From contig SAYS01000032.1 in the NCBI GenBank assembly GCA_004015825.1, positions 1 to 32,328 of the forward strand: a stretch of 32,328 nt of DNA, given 5' to 3'. Position 1 is the first letter of the stretch, and every line of letters starts with the position of its first letter. Made by a program: the position numbers and the translations under genes. This document shows, piece by piece, positions 23,132-32,188 of this stretch. Origin of the DNA: Halovenus amylolytica. GTDB taxonomy: Archaea > Halobacteriota > Halobacteria > Halobacteriales > Haloarculaceae. Below the pieces are notes generated by a model, which saw only the letters and a program-made list of their open reading frames with translations, ran no database searches and was not told the DNA's origin.

Positions 23132-23797
23132 TCAAACGGTATAGAGTGCCTCCATTGTTCCATTCATATGACTTCCCTCTGTGACAAAGTCAGCTGCAGC
23201 AATCGCGGAATCGTCAGCGTTCGCAACTGCGAACGAGCGACCAGCGGTCTCGAACATGGATACGTCGTTCACGCTGTCGCCGACCGCAACGGCATCTTCT
23301 GGATCGATATCTAGATCCTCACAGACCAGTTCGAGACCGCGGCCCTTCTCGACCCATGGTGCCTTCACGTGATAGGCGTAGCCCGTGTCATAGACTTCCA
23401 TCTCGTAGGTCGATGCGACCTCCCGGAGCAAGTCACCGTCAGCGGACAGTTCGACGACGATTTCGGTTTCGCGCCATCGATTCATCGGGCTCTCGTCCCA
23501 GCCGATCGATCCACCTCGTTCCCTGAACTCGTCGATAACCGACTGCGCACCGTCTCTGTCTCCGTCGTAGGATGTCTCGCCGTCAACGTGGACGACGCCT
23601 CCGTTCTCGGCGATGACGCGCCGAGGTAACCCGAGGAAATCACACAGGGCAACAGGGTAGGGAAACTGGTTTCCCGTAGCAAATACGATCGGCCCCTTCC
23701 AGTACGGGAGTTCGTGGAACACCCGTGGATCGAGTGCGTCAGGATCGTCTGGGCGTGTGAGTGTGCCATCCATGTCGAGAAATAGTGGGGGCGCCAT
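23132..23797 (-). CDS. Phosphoglycolate phosphatase, archaeal type (HAD superfamily)
   Basis: 221 residues. Motif I is DMDGT with nucleophile Asp8 and acid Asp10. Motif II is VFATGNQ, the Lys of motif III lies in VEKGRGLELV, and motif IV is AVGDSVNDVSMF. A C2-type cap with beta strands (about residues 80-150) separates them, and AENGGVVHV is the cap linker. This fits the archaeal phosphoglycolate phosphatase/sucrose-phosphatase-like subfamily and normal length (about 225). It removes phosphate from 2-phosphoglycolate or a related small phosphate ester. The 3' end nearly meets the convergent SMC-like gene. The AT-rich interval 23798-23918 is a shared bidirectional promoter with the cupin gene. 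Location next to the glycerol genes may mean a sugar- or glycerol-phosphate substrate; that is inference. Confidence 0.75.
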   Translation of the reverse strand: MAPPLFLDMDGTLTRPDDPDALDPRVFHELPYWKGPIVFATGNQFPYPVALCDFLGLPRRVIAENGGVVHVDGETSYDGDRDGAQSVIDEFRERGGSIGWDESPMNRWRETEIVVELSADGDLLREVASTYEMEVYDTGYAYHVKAPWVEKGRGLELVCEDLDIDPEDAVAVGDSVNDVSMFETAGRSFAVANADDSAIAAADFVTEGSHMNGTMEALYTV

Positions 23798-23918
23798 ACA
23801 GTTTCGTTGTGGGCTATTGGCATAATTCTATTGATTGATCTATTATATATCCGGTATAATATAATATATCGTATATATTAGAAGCAATTTTATTCAGTCG
23901 GTCCAAAGAGACGATTGA

Positions 23919-24404
23919 ATGACTGACTTTACCAAGATCGATACCGAGACGCTTACGAGTTCCCGGACTCCGGCGAGCGAAAAACTGGAACTGGACGAAG
24001 CGGTCGGAGCGACAGCATTCGGCGTGAACCTCTTTACTGCACAGCCAGGCGAGCAGTTGCCATGGGGATTTCACCGTCATCCCGACCACGAGGAGTTATT
24101 TCTGGTTCTTGAGGGGACAGTAGTGTTTGAGACACCGGAAACCGAGTATCAGGTTGGTGCCGACGAAGCGTTTTTTGTGCCAAAAAATCACCGACAGCGC
24201 GCACATGCTGTGGGGGACAAACCAGCAAGGGTTGTCGCCATCGGCGCTCCGAAGACAGATGACGACACGATTATTGAAGAAGAATGCAGTGAGTGTGACG
24301 ACCTGACGCGACACCAACCAGTGGAGCGAACCATCGACGGTGACACTGTTTTTGTCCTTCAGTGTACTATCTGTGACAGCGAGCGGCAAATAGACGGTTT
24401 CTAA
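23919..24404 (+). CDS. Cupin-domain protein with C-terminal zinc-ribbon-like tail
   Basis: 161 residues. The cupin barrel has the metal motif GFHRHPDHEELFLVLEGTVV (about 48-67), G(X)5HXH-like with the Glu, then FFVPKNHRQRAHAVG as motif 2. After residue 120 a tail with CSECDDLTRHQ and CTICDSERQ (two CxxC pairs) looks like a small zinc ribbon. Cupin-only relatives act as oxygenases, isomerases or sensors; the substrate is unknown. The promoter is AT-rich and divergent from the HAD phosphatase. The extra zinc module may serve regulation or protein contacts. It is convergent with glpK. Confidence 0.75.
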   Translation: MTDFTKIDTETLTSSRTPASEKLELDEAVGATAFGVNLFTAQPGEQLPWGFHRHPDHEELFLVLEGTVVFETPETEYQVGADEAFFVPKNHRQRAHAVGDKPARVVAIGAPKTDDDTIIEEECSECDDLTRHQPVERTIDGDTVFVLQCTICDSERQIDGF

Positions 24405-24633
24405 CTCGCCGATCGACATTCCCCAGACGTGTGTGATAAGATCATTCCTCTGCCACAGCTATCTTCTTTTAGCTGACTCCGTTCACTGTCGCCGAGAGAA
24501 ATTATATAAGATATCAAGTATAGATATTATTTTTATACAATTGTGATTATCTTTAATGGCTCGTGGCCCAGCGCGGGATCCAGCATGCTGGCCACAAGTT
24601 GGACACGCTAAGAGCCTACAGTGACAGTGCCAG
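24405..24633. other. Convergent intergenic gap
   Basis: Between the cupin stop and the glpK stop. The AT-rich tract 24497-24547 (with TATTATTTTTATAC) is a likely terminator zone for both genes. An imperfect repeat of GGCCCAGC/GCTGGCC lies near 24565-24592. No gene. Confidence 0.4.
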
Positions 24634-26157
24634 TTACTCTTCGATTTCGATGCCAGCCTCGCGTAGTTCTTCGGCCCAGTCGAGCGACCGTTCGACAGCT
24701 TTTTTCCAGCCAGCGTGGAGTGCCGTTCGCTTCTCGTCGGGCATATCGGGTTCGAAGACCTCATCGCTTTGCCAGAGCGCTTCGATTTCATCCTGGTCTT
24801 CCCAGTAGTCGACGGCAAGGCCAGCAAGATACGAGGCACCGAGAGAAGTCGTTTCAAGCACTTCCGGTCGGACGACAGGTGTACCCGAGATGTCTGCCTG
24901 AAAGCCCATCAGGAAATCATTGTGGGCCGCTCCACCGTCAACACGGATCTCTGCAAGTGCGATATCCGTATCCTCTTCCATGACCTCGACGATGTCGTGG
25001 GAGTAGTAGGCGGTTGATTCGAGCACGGCACGTGCGAGCTGAGCCCGGCCAGCTCCTCTCGTGACACCGACGAGTGTCCCGCGCGCGTTCTTGTTCCAGT
25101 ATGGTGCGTTGAGTCCGCTGAATGCTGGGATAAAATAAATACCCTCATTGCTATCGACCGACTTCGCGAGAACCTCGACCTCCTCTTCGACCTCGATGAT
25201 GTTTAGATCGTCTCGCAACCACTGGACACTCGCGCCACTCGTGTAGATACTCCCTTCGAGTGCGTAGACGGCTTCACCGTCGAGTCCCCACGCGATTGTG
25301 GTCAGCAGGTCGTCGGACTCGTAGGGCTCCGTACCGGTGTTCATGAACATGAAGTTCCCGGTCCCGTACGTGTTTTTGACCATCCCGGGTTCGTAACATG
25401 CCTGTCCGAACAGCGCCGCATGCTGGTCGCCTGCAACGCCCGCGATCGGGACTTCGGCTCCGAACACGTCCTCGTCGGTATAGCCGTAGATTTCGCTCGA
25501 CTCCTTGACCTCGGGAAGAATCGCCTCGGGAACTCCAAGGATCTCCATGAGTTCGTCATCCCACTCGAGTTCGTGGATGTCGAACAACATCGTTCGAGAT
25601 GCATTGGAGTAGTCCGTCGCATAGACGTCGCCGCCGGTCAACCGATAGATCAGGTATGAATCGATGCTACTCAACAGCACCTCACCAGTTTCGGCTTTGT
25701 CAGCGATTTCGGGTTTGTTGTCGAGATACCACTTGATATTGGTCCCTGTCGGATGTTCGTCAGGGACCAGTCCTGTCTTCTGGGCGAAGATCTCTTTCCC
25801 GTACTCTTCATTGAGTTCTTCCAGCATCTCTGTCGTTCGCATATCCTGCCAGACGATGGCATTGTGGACAGGGACACCGGTCTCCGCATCGAATGGGACT
25901 GTCGTCTGTCGTTGATTAGTTATTCCGATTGCCGCCATGTCGTCGGGCTCGAGACCTGCTTCGTCCAGTGCAACGTCCATCGAGCGTTTTTGTGCATCCC
26001 ATATTTCGCTTGGATCGTGCTCAACCCAGCCAGGGTTCGGATAGATCTGCTCGAATTCGAACTGCCCTGTTCCCTGGATTGTTCCCGAATGGTCGTAAAT
26101 TACTGCTCGAGCACTGGTCGTTCCCTCATCCAGTGCCATGATATACTCACTTGTCAT
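24634..26157 (-). CDS. glpK: Glycerol kinase
   Basis: 507 residues, normal length. FGGY-family motifs: [18 protein letters not shown] at the N-terminus (phosphate-binding loop with Asp-Glu-Gly-Thr-Thr-Ser), [15 protein letters not shown], and the glycerol-binding [48 protein letters not shown] with the catalytic Asp, and [20 protein letters not shown] in the C-terminal domain follow. It phosphorylates glycerol to sn-glycerol 3-phosphate using ATP, the entry step of glycerol use, which haloarchaea take up from Dunaliella-derived glycerol. It is transcribed in the same direction as glpA, 104 bp away, with its own TATA box (26187-26194) about 30 nt before the ATG, so it can be expressed separately. 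No glycerol facilitator gene is in the window. Confidence 0.97.
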   Translation of the reverse strand: MTSEYIMALDEGTTSARAVIYDHSGTIQGTGQFEFEQIYPNPGWVEHDPSEIWDAQKRSMDVALDEAGLEPDDMAAIGITNQRQTTVPFDAETGVPVHNAIVWQDMRTTEMLEELNEEYGKEIFAQKTGLVPDEHPTGTNIKWYLDNKPEIADKAETGEVLLSSIDSYLIYRLTGGDVYATDYSNASRTMLFDIHELEWDDELMEILGVPEAILPEVKESSEIYGYTDEDVFGAEVPIAGVAGDQHAALFGQACYEPGMVKNTYGTGNFMFMNTGTEPYESDDLLTTIAWGLDGEAVYALEGSIYTSGASVQWLRDDLNIIEVEEEVEVLAKSVDSNEGIYFIPAFSGLNAPYWNKNARGTLVGVTRGAGRAQLARAVLESTAYYSHDIVEVMEEDTDIALAEIRVDGGAAHNDFLMGFQADISGTPVVRPEVLETTSLGASYLAGLAVDYWEDQDEIEALWQSDEVFEPDMPDEKRTALHAGWKKAVERSLDWAEELREAGIEIEE

Positions 26158-26186
26158 AGGCTACCACAAACGGAACTCGAAGAGTG

Positions 26187-26194
26187 GATATATA
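26187..26194 (-). promoter_or_regulatory. Promoter (TATA) of glpK
   Basis: TTATATAT on the minus strand, 30 nt upstream of the glpK ATG, in a strongly AT-rich gap (26190-26220). This gives a near-leaderless transcript. Confidence 0.55.
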
Positions 26195-26261
26195 ACATTT
26201 ATTAATTATTGATTACACTAGTTGATTGGTAGTTTACATAGCTTGGACTAGAACCATGCTG

Positions 26262-27956
26262 TCACTCTTCCGGGGAGAGGTGCCCTGGTTCGGTAGGGGG
26301 ACCAGCGTCGAACGCGGCGAAATCAATCGATTCGTCTCGCTCTGCTGGGCTGTGATCCCGGTTCATCGTTGTCGCATGGAGAGCGTAGTTCAACATTGCT
26401 TGTGAGAGTTGCTCACCCCAGAGTGCGTGGCGCTGTCCTTTCCAGCGTTCCTGCCAGAGATCGTCCAGTTCGGTCCGGATCCGGTCTGCGTCGAATGTGG
26501 GGTAAAGTTCCGAGGCCATCTTCTGTGCACAGAGTCCACCCTGACAGGTCCCCATTGATGCGCGTGTCCGAATACGGACCGCGTTGAGATTCGCACCTGA
26601 CTGGCTGATTGCATCTTGCAACTCTGCTCTCGTGACACCCTCACACTCACAGATTGTCGGATTGCAGTCAGTGGTCGAGAGAACCTCGTCGTACCGACTA
26701 CCGAGACGCTCTTTGGACCGACGAGCCACTGGTGACCGAAGACCGTACCGATTCATTCCTTCAGTCAGTACCGCATCGTCCTCGCTCCCCGGGAGTGGCA
26801 CCTCGTCAGTTCGGCAGGTGGCATCGACACCAAACACGTCACAGAGGTGGTCCGCAACCTCCTCGGCCATTTCACGGTAGGTGATCAGCTTGCCTCCCAC
26901 GATCGTGGTAAACCCGGCCACGCCGTCACGCTCGTCGTGGTCCAACAGCGCGTGGGCCCGGGTGACTTTTTGCGTTTCCTCGTCACCGCTCTCAGACGGC
27001 GAGTACAGCGGCCGGACGCCCCAGTACGACCGGATCGACCGTGCCTGTTGTAGCATGGGAACCATCTGTGACGTCTGTTCGATAAGGAAGTCGACCTCCC
27101 ACTCCTCCTCGGGAAATTCCTCGGGGTCCTCGACCTCTTCGTCAGTCGTCCCCAGAATAACCGTCGTCTCGTGTGGAACGATTGCGTCACCGCTGGTTCG
27201 TGGTCGACACCGGTTGATCACTGTGTCGACCTGTCGAACGTTCATAAGCACCATGGCCCCCTTTGCGGGCGTCACATCGATATCGACATCGACCATGGCA
27301 CCGATCTTGCCCGTCCAGGCCCCGGCGGCGTTGACGACGTGGTCTGCTTCAATCAGGTCGGACCCAGTTGGTGTACCGCCGCCCTCGGACTCCTGGTATT
27401 CGACCTCGACACCGGTTACCTGAGTTCCATCTGTGACAATATCAGTGACCTCCGTGTGGGTTTCAATGCGCGCGCCGTGGTTCTCCGCACTGATCGCAGT
27501 CGCGACGACGAGTCGGAACGGATCGACGGCACCATCAGGTACCGAGATCGCCCGCTCGATTTCTCTAGTGAGATGGGGTTCCATTTCGAGTGCTTCAGTT
27601 GGCGAGAGGACTTCCGCGGGGATGTCGCAAGCCCGTAACCCCTCCAGTTTCTGCTGGAAGTATTCGTCATCGTCACCCGGTAACTGCACGAACAGTCCCC
27701 CGGTCATCTCGATACAGTGTGACGCAATTTCTCGCAGCACACGGTTCTCCTGAATACAGGCGCGAGCACTCTCTTTATCCGTGACAGCGTACCGGCCCCC
27801 GCTGTGTAGCAGGCCGCTCATTCTGCCGCTCGTCCCGTGTGTCAGGTTTCCTTTCTCGACGAGGGTGACGTCGAACCCCCGCATCGCGAGATCCCGGGCG
27901 GTCCCGACTCCGGTGGCGCCGCCACCAATGACAACCACTTTCGGTGACTCTCCCAT
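26262..27956 (-). CDS. glpA: Glycerol-3-phosphate dehydrogenase subunit A (anaerobic type)
   Basis: 564 residues. The N-terminal FAD Rossmann motif is [40 protein letters not shown] matches GlpA/GlpD substrate-site sequence, and [12 protein letters not shown] and [12 protein letters not shown] are further DAO-family blocks. The C-terminal part (about 440-510) is a BFD-like [2Fe-2S] domain: [20 protein letters not shown] and [17 protein letters not shown]. It oxidises glycerol 3-phosphate to dihydroxyacetone phosphate. In haloarchaea glpA is normally followed by glpB and glpC; here glpK follows directly and neither is in the window. The extra C-terminal 50 residues are ordinary for haloarchaeal GlpA. 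Confidence 0.93.
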   Translation of the reverse strand: MGESPKVVVIGGGATGVGTARDLAMRGFDVTLVEKGNLTHGTSGRMSGLLHSGGRYAVTDKESARACIQENRVLREIASHCIEMTGGLFVQLPGDDDEYFQQKLEGLRACDIPAEVLSPTEALEMEPHLTREIERAISVPDGAVDPFRLVVATAISAENHGARIETHTEVTDIVTDGTQVTGVEVEYQESEGGGTPTGSDLIEADHVVNAAGAWTGKIGAMVDVDIDVTPAKGAMVLMNVRQVDTVINRCRPRTSGDAIVPHETTVILGTTDEEVEDPEEFPEEEWEVDFLIEQTSQMVPMLQQARSIRSYWGVRPLYSPSESGDEETQKVTRAHALLDHDERDGVAGFTTIVGGKLITYREMAEEVADHLCDVFGVDATCRTDEVPLPGSEDDAVLTEGMNRYGLRSPVARRSKERLGSRYDEVLSTTDCNPTICECEGVTRAELQDAISQSGANLNAVRIRTRASMGTCQGGLCAQKMASELYPTFDADRIRTELDDLWQERWKGQRHALWGEQLSQAMLNYALHATTMNRDHSPAERDESIDFAAFDAGPPTEPGHLSPEE

Positions 27957-28074
27957 GCTCTCTGGTTTACGATGTAGCTCCTACTTTAATGCATCGTTCA
28001 TAATTGTTGTATGCAGTTAGAGTTCGCCCGTCTCGACGGGGAAGTGTTGTTGTTGGTTGATGGAATCTCTGAAT

Positions 28075-28093
28075 TTGACGAGTGACTTGTCAA
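28075..28093. promoter_or_regulatory. Palindromic operator candidate 1
   Basis: TTGACGAGT-G-ACTTGTCAA: 9-bp arms with one mismatch. It is 35 bp centre to centre from operator 2 and lies in the shared glpA/flavoprotein upstream region. Confidence 0.6.
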
Positions 28094-28109
28094 GACAGTA
28101 CCCGCAAGT

Positions 28110-28128
28110 TTGACAAGTAACTTGTCAA
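28110..28128. promoter_or_regulatory. Palindromic operator candidate 2
   Basis: TTGACAAGT-A-ACTTGTCAA: perfect 9-bp arms around one base. It probably binds a dimeric regulator controlling the divergent glpA and flavoprotein operons. No regulator gene is encoded nearby. Confidence 0.65.
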
Positions 28129-28183
28129 GCGCGGAGTTCATATCGCGATCATGCACATTGTCGCGAACAACACAGTACGCCGT

Positions 28184-28193
28184 TTTATAAATA
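28184..28193 (+). promoter_or_regulatory. TATA box of the flavoprotein operon
   Basis: TTTATAAATA, 60 nt upstream of the ATG at 28244. A second TATA-like TTTATACA is at 28204-28211. GAGG at 28233-28236, 7 nt before the ATG, is a Shine-Dalgarno candidate, so this message may have a leader. Confidence 0.5.
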
Positions 28194-28243
28194 GGGAGAA
28201 GATTTATACATTTGCCTTAATTCCTCATTATCGAGGATGTTGA

Positions 28244-29710
28244 ATGTCTAGAATATCCCAATCATTACTCTACGAAGAGTTACGTTCGATCGTCGGCGAG
28301 GAAAACGTCGTAGAGAGTGAACAGGAACAGGTCGCTCATTCGATGAACTGCAACTGGTATACACGTCAGTTGTGGATGGACGATGAAGCGATTCCGGTAC
28401 CGGCTGTCGGCGTCTATCCACACACAACCGAGCACGTCTCCCAGATCGTCGCCTTCGCACACCGCGAGGGGATCCCGGTCACTCCGTTCGGGATGGGAAG
28501 TTCGGGGATGGGGGGTAACGTCCCCGAGTACGGTGGGATTCTCGTCGACCTCAAGCGGATGAAAGATATCGTGGACGTAAACGAGGAGTCACTCACCGCA
28601 ACGGTGCAGCCCGGCATCGGCAACTGGGAGTACGAGGACTATCTGAACGAGCGTGGGTTTACCTCGGGTCATCTGCCGGCCTCACACTACAGTGCAACAG
28701 TCGGCGGGATGCTTGCGCTCCGGTCAGCCGGTCGGCTGTCGACAGCCTACGGAAAAATCGAAGATATGATCCTCGGCATGGAGGTCGTCTTACCGACTGG
28801 CGAGGTCGTCAAGACGAAACCGGTTCCCGCCCACGCGGCCGGTCCCGACCTCGACCAGCTGTTCGTCGGCTCCGAGGGGGCCTTCGGAATCATCACCGAG
28901 GCAACGCTCAAGATCCATCACTTCCCCGACGAGCGCCGGTTCAGAGCGATTCTGTTCCCCGACTTCGAATCGGGGTATACAGCGATGCGGAAGATCGTCC
29001 AGAAGGGGTTGACGCCTGCGCTTGCCAGGCTCTACAACGAAGAGGAGACGGCCAGGACGTTTAAAGAGACCTGGGGCGTCGAGAAAGAAGGTGCCTATGT
29101 AATCCTTAGCTGGGATGGACCGGAGCCGGTTGTCGACGCGAAAGAACGCAGTGCACTGGAGATCTGTACTGCGGAGGGTGGTGAAGATATGGGTGCCGAC
29201 CGCGGCCGGGAGTGGTGGGAGAACAAATACGCCGACTACTACCCGAACGAGGATTCGGTTCAGAACTACCAGGCGTTGCGCGGCGGCCATTCCGACGGAA
29301 TGGCTGGAACAGTAACGACGAGTGTCCCCTACGACAAAGCCGAGGAGGCCTACCAGGCAATGGAAACTGCCTTCGAGGAGAAATTCGGTGACGAGTACAC
29401 CGCGTGGATTCACGCGCATTTCTCCCACTGGTACAACTCCGGGACCATGTTCTACAGTCGGTGGCACATCCGTGACATCCCTGCAGATACTGATATGCTC
29501 AAACTGTACAACGAAGTCTGGAGTACACTCGTCCCGATCTCGTTGGAGTACGACGGTGTCGTCGACCACCATCACGGCACCGGTCGACTCCTCGGCCGGT
29601 TCCTACGGAAACAAGACGAGGGCAGTCACGATGTCCTCGCAAATATCAAAGAATCGATCGATCCGAAAAACATCATGAATCCCGGCGTGATGGGGCTGGG
29701 AGGTCATTAA
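28244..29710 (+). CDS. FAD-binding oxidoreductase, AGPS/GlcD-like
   Basis: 488 residues, VAO/PCMH fold. FAD-binding domain: VPAVGVYPHTTEHVSQIVAF, TPFGMGSSGMGGNVPEYGGI (pyrophosphate loop), LKRMKDIVDVNEESLTATVQ, PASHYSATVGGMLALRSAGR and GSEGAFGIITEATLKI. The C-terminal cap ends with VDHHHGTGRLLGRFL (HHHG, His442-444), a motif of alkyl-DHAP synthases, and IKESIDPKNIMNPGVMG, the VAO-family end. It oxidises a hydroxy substrate and passes electrons on. Its partner, starting 1 nt after the stop, is a CCG-domain Fe-S protein, so the pair resembles GlcDF, LldEFG or D-lactate dehydrogenase modules. The HHHG and AGPS similarity, plus divergence from glpA, suggest a glycerophosphate or hydroxy-acid substrate; that is inference. 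Confidence 0.85.
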   Translation: MSRISQSLLYEELRSIVGEENVVESEQEQVAHSMNCNWYTRQLWMDDEAIPVPAVGVYPHTTEHVSQIVAFAHREGIPVTPFGMGSSGMGGNVPEYGGILVDLKRMKDIVDVNEESLTATVQPGIGNWEYEDYLNERGFTSGHLPASHYSATVGGMLALRSAGRLSTAYGKIEDMILGMEVVLPTGEVVKTKPVPAHAAGPDLDQLFVGSEGAFGIITEATLKIHHFPDERRFRAILFPDFESGYTAMRKIVQKGLTPALARLYNEEETARTFKETWGVEKEGAYVILSWDGPEPVVDAKERSALEICTAEGGEDMGADRGREWWENKYADYYPNEDSVQNYQALRGGHSDGMAGTVTTSVPYDKAEEAYQAMETAFEEKFGDEYTAWIHAHFSHWYNSGTMFYSRWHIRDIPADTDMLKLYNEVWSTLVPISLEYDGVVDHHHGTGRLLGRFLRKQDEGSHDVLANIKESIDPKNIMNPGVMGLGGH

Positions 29711-29711
29711 C

Positions 29712-30902
29712 ATGCATATCGACGAACGAGCCGACGAAATCAAAATCTGCGCGTATTGCCCCCTGATGTGTAAAAACGTGGATGCGTTCCACAGGCACGA
29801 CGGGACCGAAACATCTGCACCCCACATACGTAACATGATGCTGCAGAAGATTCTGCAAGAAAAGGAAAATCCGAAAGACCACCCACCTGAAACCCATTTA
29901 GAAGAAGCTGCCGAAGTCCTGTACAAAACGACACTTGGGGGAGAATCAACTGCGTGGTGTGGTGAGTCGATGGACATTCGGGCAAACATGATCGCTGGAC
30001 GGACCGACGTGGTCGAACACGGATACGCGCCACCTGCAGTAGAGGATGTTCGCCACCGATCACAAAGGGAACACAATGCATACGGCGAGCCACACAACCA
30101 GCGGTTTGCGAACATCGACAGCACCGTACTGAACCGATTCCAGGATCGAACAGCGCCATCGGTTGGTCTCTGGATTGGCTGTACAACTGCCTACTACGAA
30201 CCGGAAATCTTCGAGTCACTCGCTGCGATACTCGATGCGAGCGACGTCGCCGCCGGGATTGTCGAAGAAGAACGCTGCTGTGGGCTTCCCCAGTACAAGT
30301 TAGGGCTGCGAGACACAGCCCTGGATTTGATGGAACACAATGCAAACGCAATTAATAACCGTGGATTCGAGACGCTCGTTGTCGATTGTCCGGAATGTTA
30401 CCGGGCGTTGAACGACTACTACCCCCACTTCGGTCACGATATCTCTCCCGAGATTGTTCACTCCTCGCAGTTCATTCAGACACTGCTCGAAGAGGGAACA
30501 CTCGAGCTGAACAGTACTGTGTCAGAAACTGTCAGCTACCACGATCCATACGAGCTGTCCCGCCACACGGCACCGATCGACCGGAACGAATACGACACGT
30601 CAGATATTCACGAGCCACCGCGAGAAGTTCTCGATTCGATCCCAGGACTCCACAGAGAAGAACTGCGCCACAACCGGAATAAAGCCTTTAGCTGTGGCGG
30701 GGATATTGGTGTCCGGAAAATGCACCCGGATGTCGCCCAGAAAGTCGGACAGACGGTTTTGGACGAGGTTGTCACCGCGGGGGCCGACACTGTTGCTGTC
30801 GCCAGTCCGGAATGCAAACGCCATCTCTCGGAAACAATAACAGAGAACGACCTCAATCTCGAAGTCGCCAGTATTCCCGAACTGGTCGCTCGGACGCTCT
30901 GA
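29712..30902 (+). CDS. CCG-domain iron-sulfur protein, electron-transfer partner
   Basis: 396 residues. An N-terminal CAYCPLMC (Cys13, 16, 20) is a short Cys cluster rather than a full two-[4Fe-4S] ferredoxin. It is followed by an Fe-S/helical region and two CCG (heterodisulfide-reductase-type) domains: VEEERCCGLPQYKLGLRDTA with DCPECYRALNDYY, and YHDPYELSRHTAP with KAFSCGGDIGVRK and ASPECKRHL. CCG domains bind a noncubane cluster or donate electrons to quinone or another carrier. It starts 1 nt after the flavoprotein stop, so the two are co-translated and probably form one complex at the membrane. A missing second Cys cluster separates it from canonical GlcF/GlpC. Confidence 0.83.
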   Translation: MHIDERADEIKICAYCPLMCKNVDAFHRHDGTETSAPHIRNMMLQKILQEKENPKDHPPETHLEEAAEVLYKTTLGGESTAWCGESMDIRANMIAGRTDVVEHGYAPPAVEDVRHRSQREHNAYGEPHNQRFANIDSTVLNRFQDRTAPSVGLWIGCTTAYYEPEIFESLAAILDASDVAAGIVEEERCCGLPQYKLGLRDTALDLMEHNANAINNRGFETLVVDCPECYRALNDYYPHFGHDISPEIVHSSQFIQTLLEEGTLELNSTVSETVSYHDPYELSRHTAPIDRNEYDTSDIHEPPREVLDSIPGLHREELRHNRNKAFSCGGDIGVRKMHPDVAQKVGQTVLDEVVTAGADTVAVASPECKRHLSETITENDLNLEVASIPELVARTL

Positions 30903-31550
30903 ATCCATCGTCTTCAGAGTACAGCAGTAGTTCGATGGCACCGGCTGAACAGCGATAGGGTGTCATGACCTATCTCGCAGCGCAAGTGGATGTCCGTTAC
31001 TTGGGTCGCTTGTCACTTCGATCTTCCTGATACTGCCGGCTGTAAATTCATAAAGATATGCGCCACCCCGGGGTGGCGGAATTCTTCAGTTTCTTACAGC
31101 CGGCAGTATGAATACCGGGTACGTGTGTATATTCGCGCTTTGCGCAATCGAGCAGCAGAAATGCGGGAATGAGTTTGTATAAGTAAGCCTGTTATAGAAC
31201 GCATCGGACTTTCGGTCTCTCTAAATTCTACATCTCGGAAAAATTCATCTGTGGATATTATGTACATGATAGTCGGGCCACTTTGAAGCACTCCGCTGCC
31301 ATCGGGTAAGCGCGGATCGTGGAACCGGCTCAGGGCGCCGCTTCCCCGGGAGAGAGTCATCGAGACCGTCTCCCCGTTAGATCTGATCAGCTTAGTTACG
31401 TCGACGTAATAGCGGAGAGGGGGACAACACCAGGTTACCGAACAGCATCACGGGAAGATCACTGAATAGACATTGATGTAATCAAAAGCCGATCGCGCAC
31501 GAATGGGAACAGTTCAACAGCGCGTTAAGACCGTCGACTGCGCTATGTGA
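30903..31550. other. Gap with one MITE, otherwise no gene
   Basis: About 650 bases. An 80-bp MITE lies at 31030-31109. The other sequence (31110-31550) shows no domain on either strand. The part nearest 31550 leads into the IS6-type remnant. The gap is probably decayed sequence between the operon and the IS. Confidence 0.5.
31030..31109. mobile_element. 80-bp palindromic MITE, copy 3
   Basis: ATACTGCCGGCTGTAA to TTACAGCCGGCAGTAT, matching the copy at 15756 at 76 of 80 positions. As in that copy, one reading frame through the element is free of stops (TAGCKFIKICATPGWRNSSV). Confidence 0.85.
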
Positions 31551-31600
31551 ACTGGTGGCTATCAGAAACTGAAGAATTTCGACCCCGCCTGGGGGTAGTG
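31551..31600. repeat. End of the IS6-family remnant
   Basis: ACTGGTGGCTATCAGAAACT then GAAGAATTTCGACCCCGCCT. It lies just downstream of the transposase C-terminus (minus strand) and closely matches one arm of the 80-bp MITEs. The opposite end was not found before the window edge. Confidence 0.55.
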
Positions 31601-31606
31601 TTTACT

Positions 31607-32188
31607 TTAGGCATTGTGCCAGCGAGCGAAGCTTTGGAGCCACTTTTTAGCTGTCTCCGGTTCGACGTGACTGAAATAGTTTGAAAACAAAGAGGTTCGA
31701 CGTTTTACCTCTCGATAGATATGTTCGATACTGTTGCGATTTCCATGGCGTCGTATCTGAAATCGGAGCCCTGCTCGGTGAAGTGCAGCCTGGAGGTTGT
31801 TCGCGTCGTCGACGAGAATCACGCCGTTTTCGACATCGTGTTTTGCCGAAATTCCTCGAGGAAATTTTCGGTAAGAGCAGTTTTTGTAGGATAAACAGCT
31901 GAGATGCAGCAATTCAGATGTCTCTGGATTAGCAGCGTTCACAAAGCGGGGCTCTTGTGCAGCCCATTAGCACGGCACAGCCGTTCTGAGGACGGCGTAC
32001 AGCTAGTACTGCTGATCGTTGATGCGACTCATGCTCCCGTCGAGCGCAACCTGATTCTGATCTGCACCGCCATCGAGTTGTTGATCGGCTTTCTGCACCC
32101 GATCGTTAACGGCTCTCTGAGAGCGGTGGATAGCCAAATTATCAAGATCAAAGATTATATTTGAAAGTGATAGTTTTGCCACGTGCAT
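31607..32188 (-). pseudogene. IS6-family transposase, decayed
   Basis: The N-terminal part (32188-32003) reads MHVAKLSLSNIIFDLDNLAI, then HRSQRAVNDRVQKADQQL and NQVALDGSMSRINDQQY, the HTH and first DDE strand (DG where relatives have DE), before a stop. The C-terminal part (31942-31607, another frame) reads NGVILVDDANNLQAALHRAG, LRFQIRRHGNRNSIEHIYRE and VKRRTSLFSNYFSHVEPETA. It contains the second Asp (LVDDA), the Glu of the DDE triad and HxxR-type residues, and ends FARWHNA. The two halves are out of frame and the middle is altered, so the transposase is inactive. The IS end lies at 31551. Confidence 0.75.

Noticed and set aside
28280..29575. Long minus-strand frames under the flavoprotein gene
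   Set aside because: Antisense shadows; the plus-strand gene has complete FAD-domain motifs.
31094..31360. An 88-codon minus-strand frame beside MITE copy 3
   Set aside because: Its C-terminal codons come from the MITE arm and the rest has no recognisable domain.
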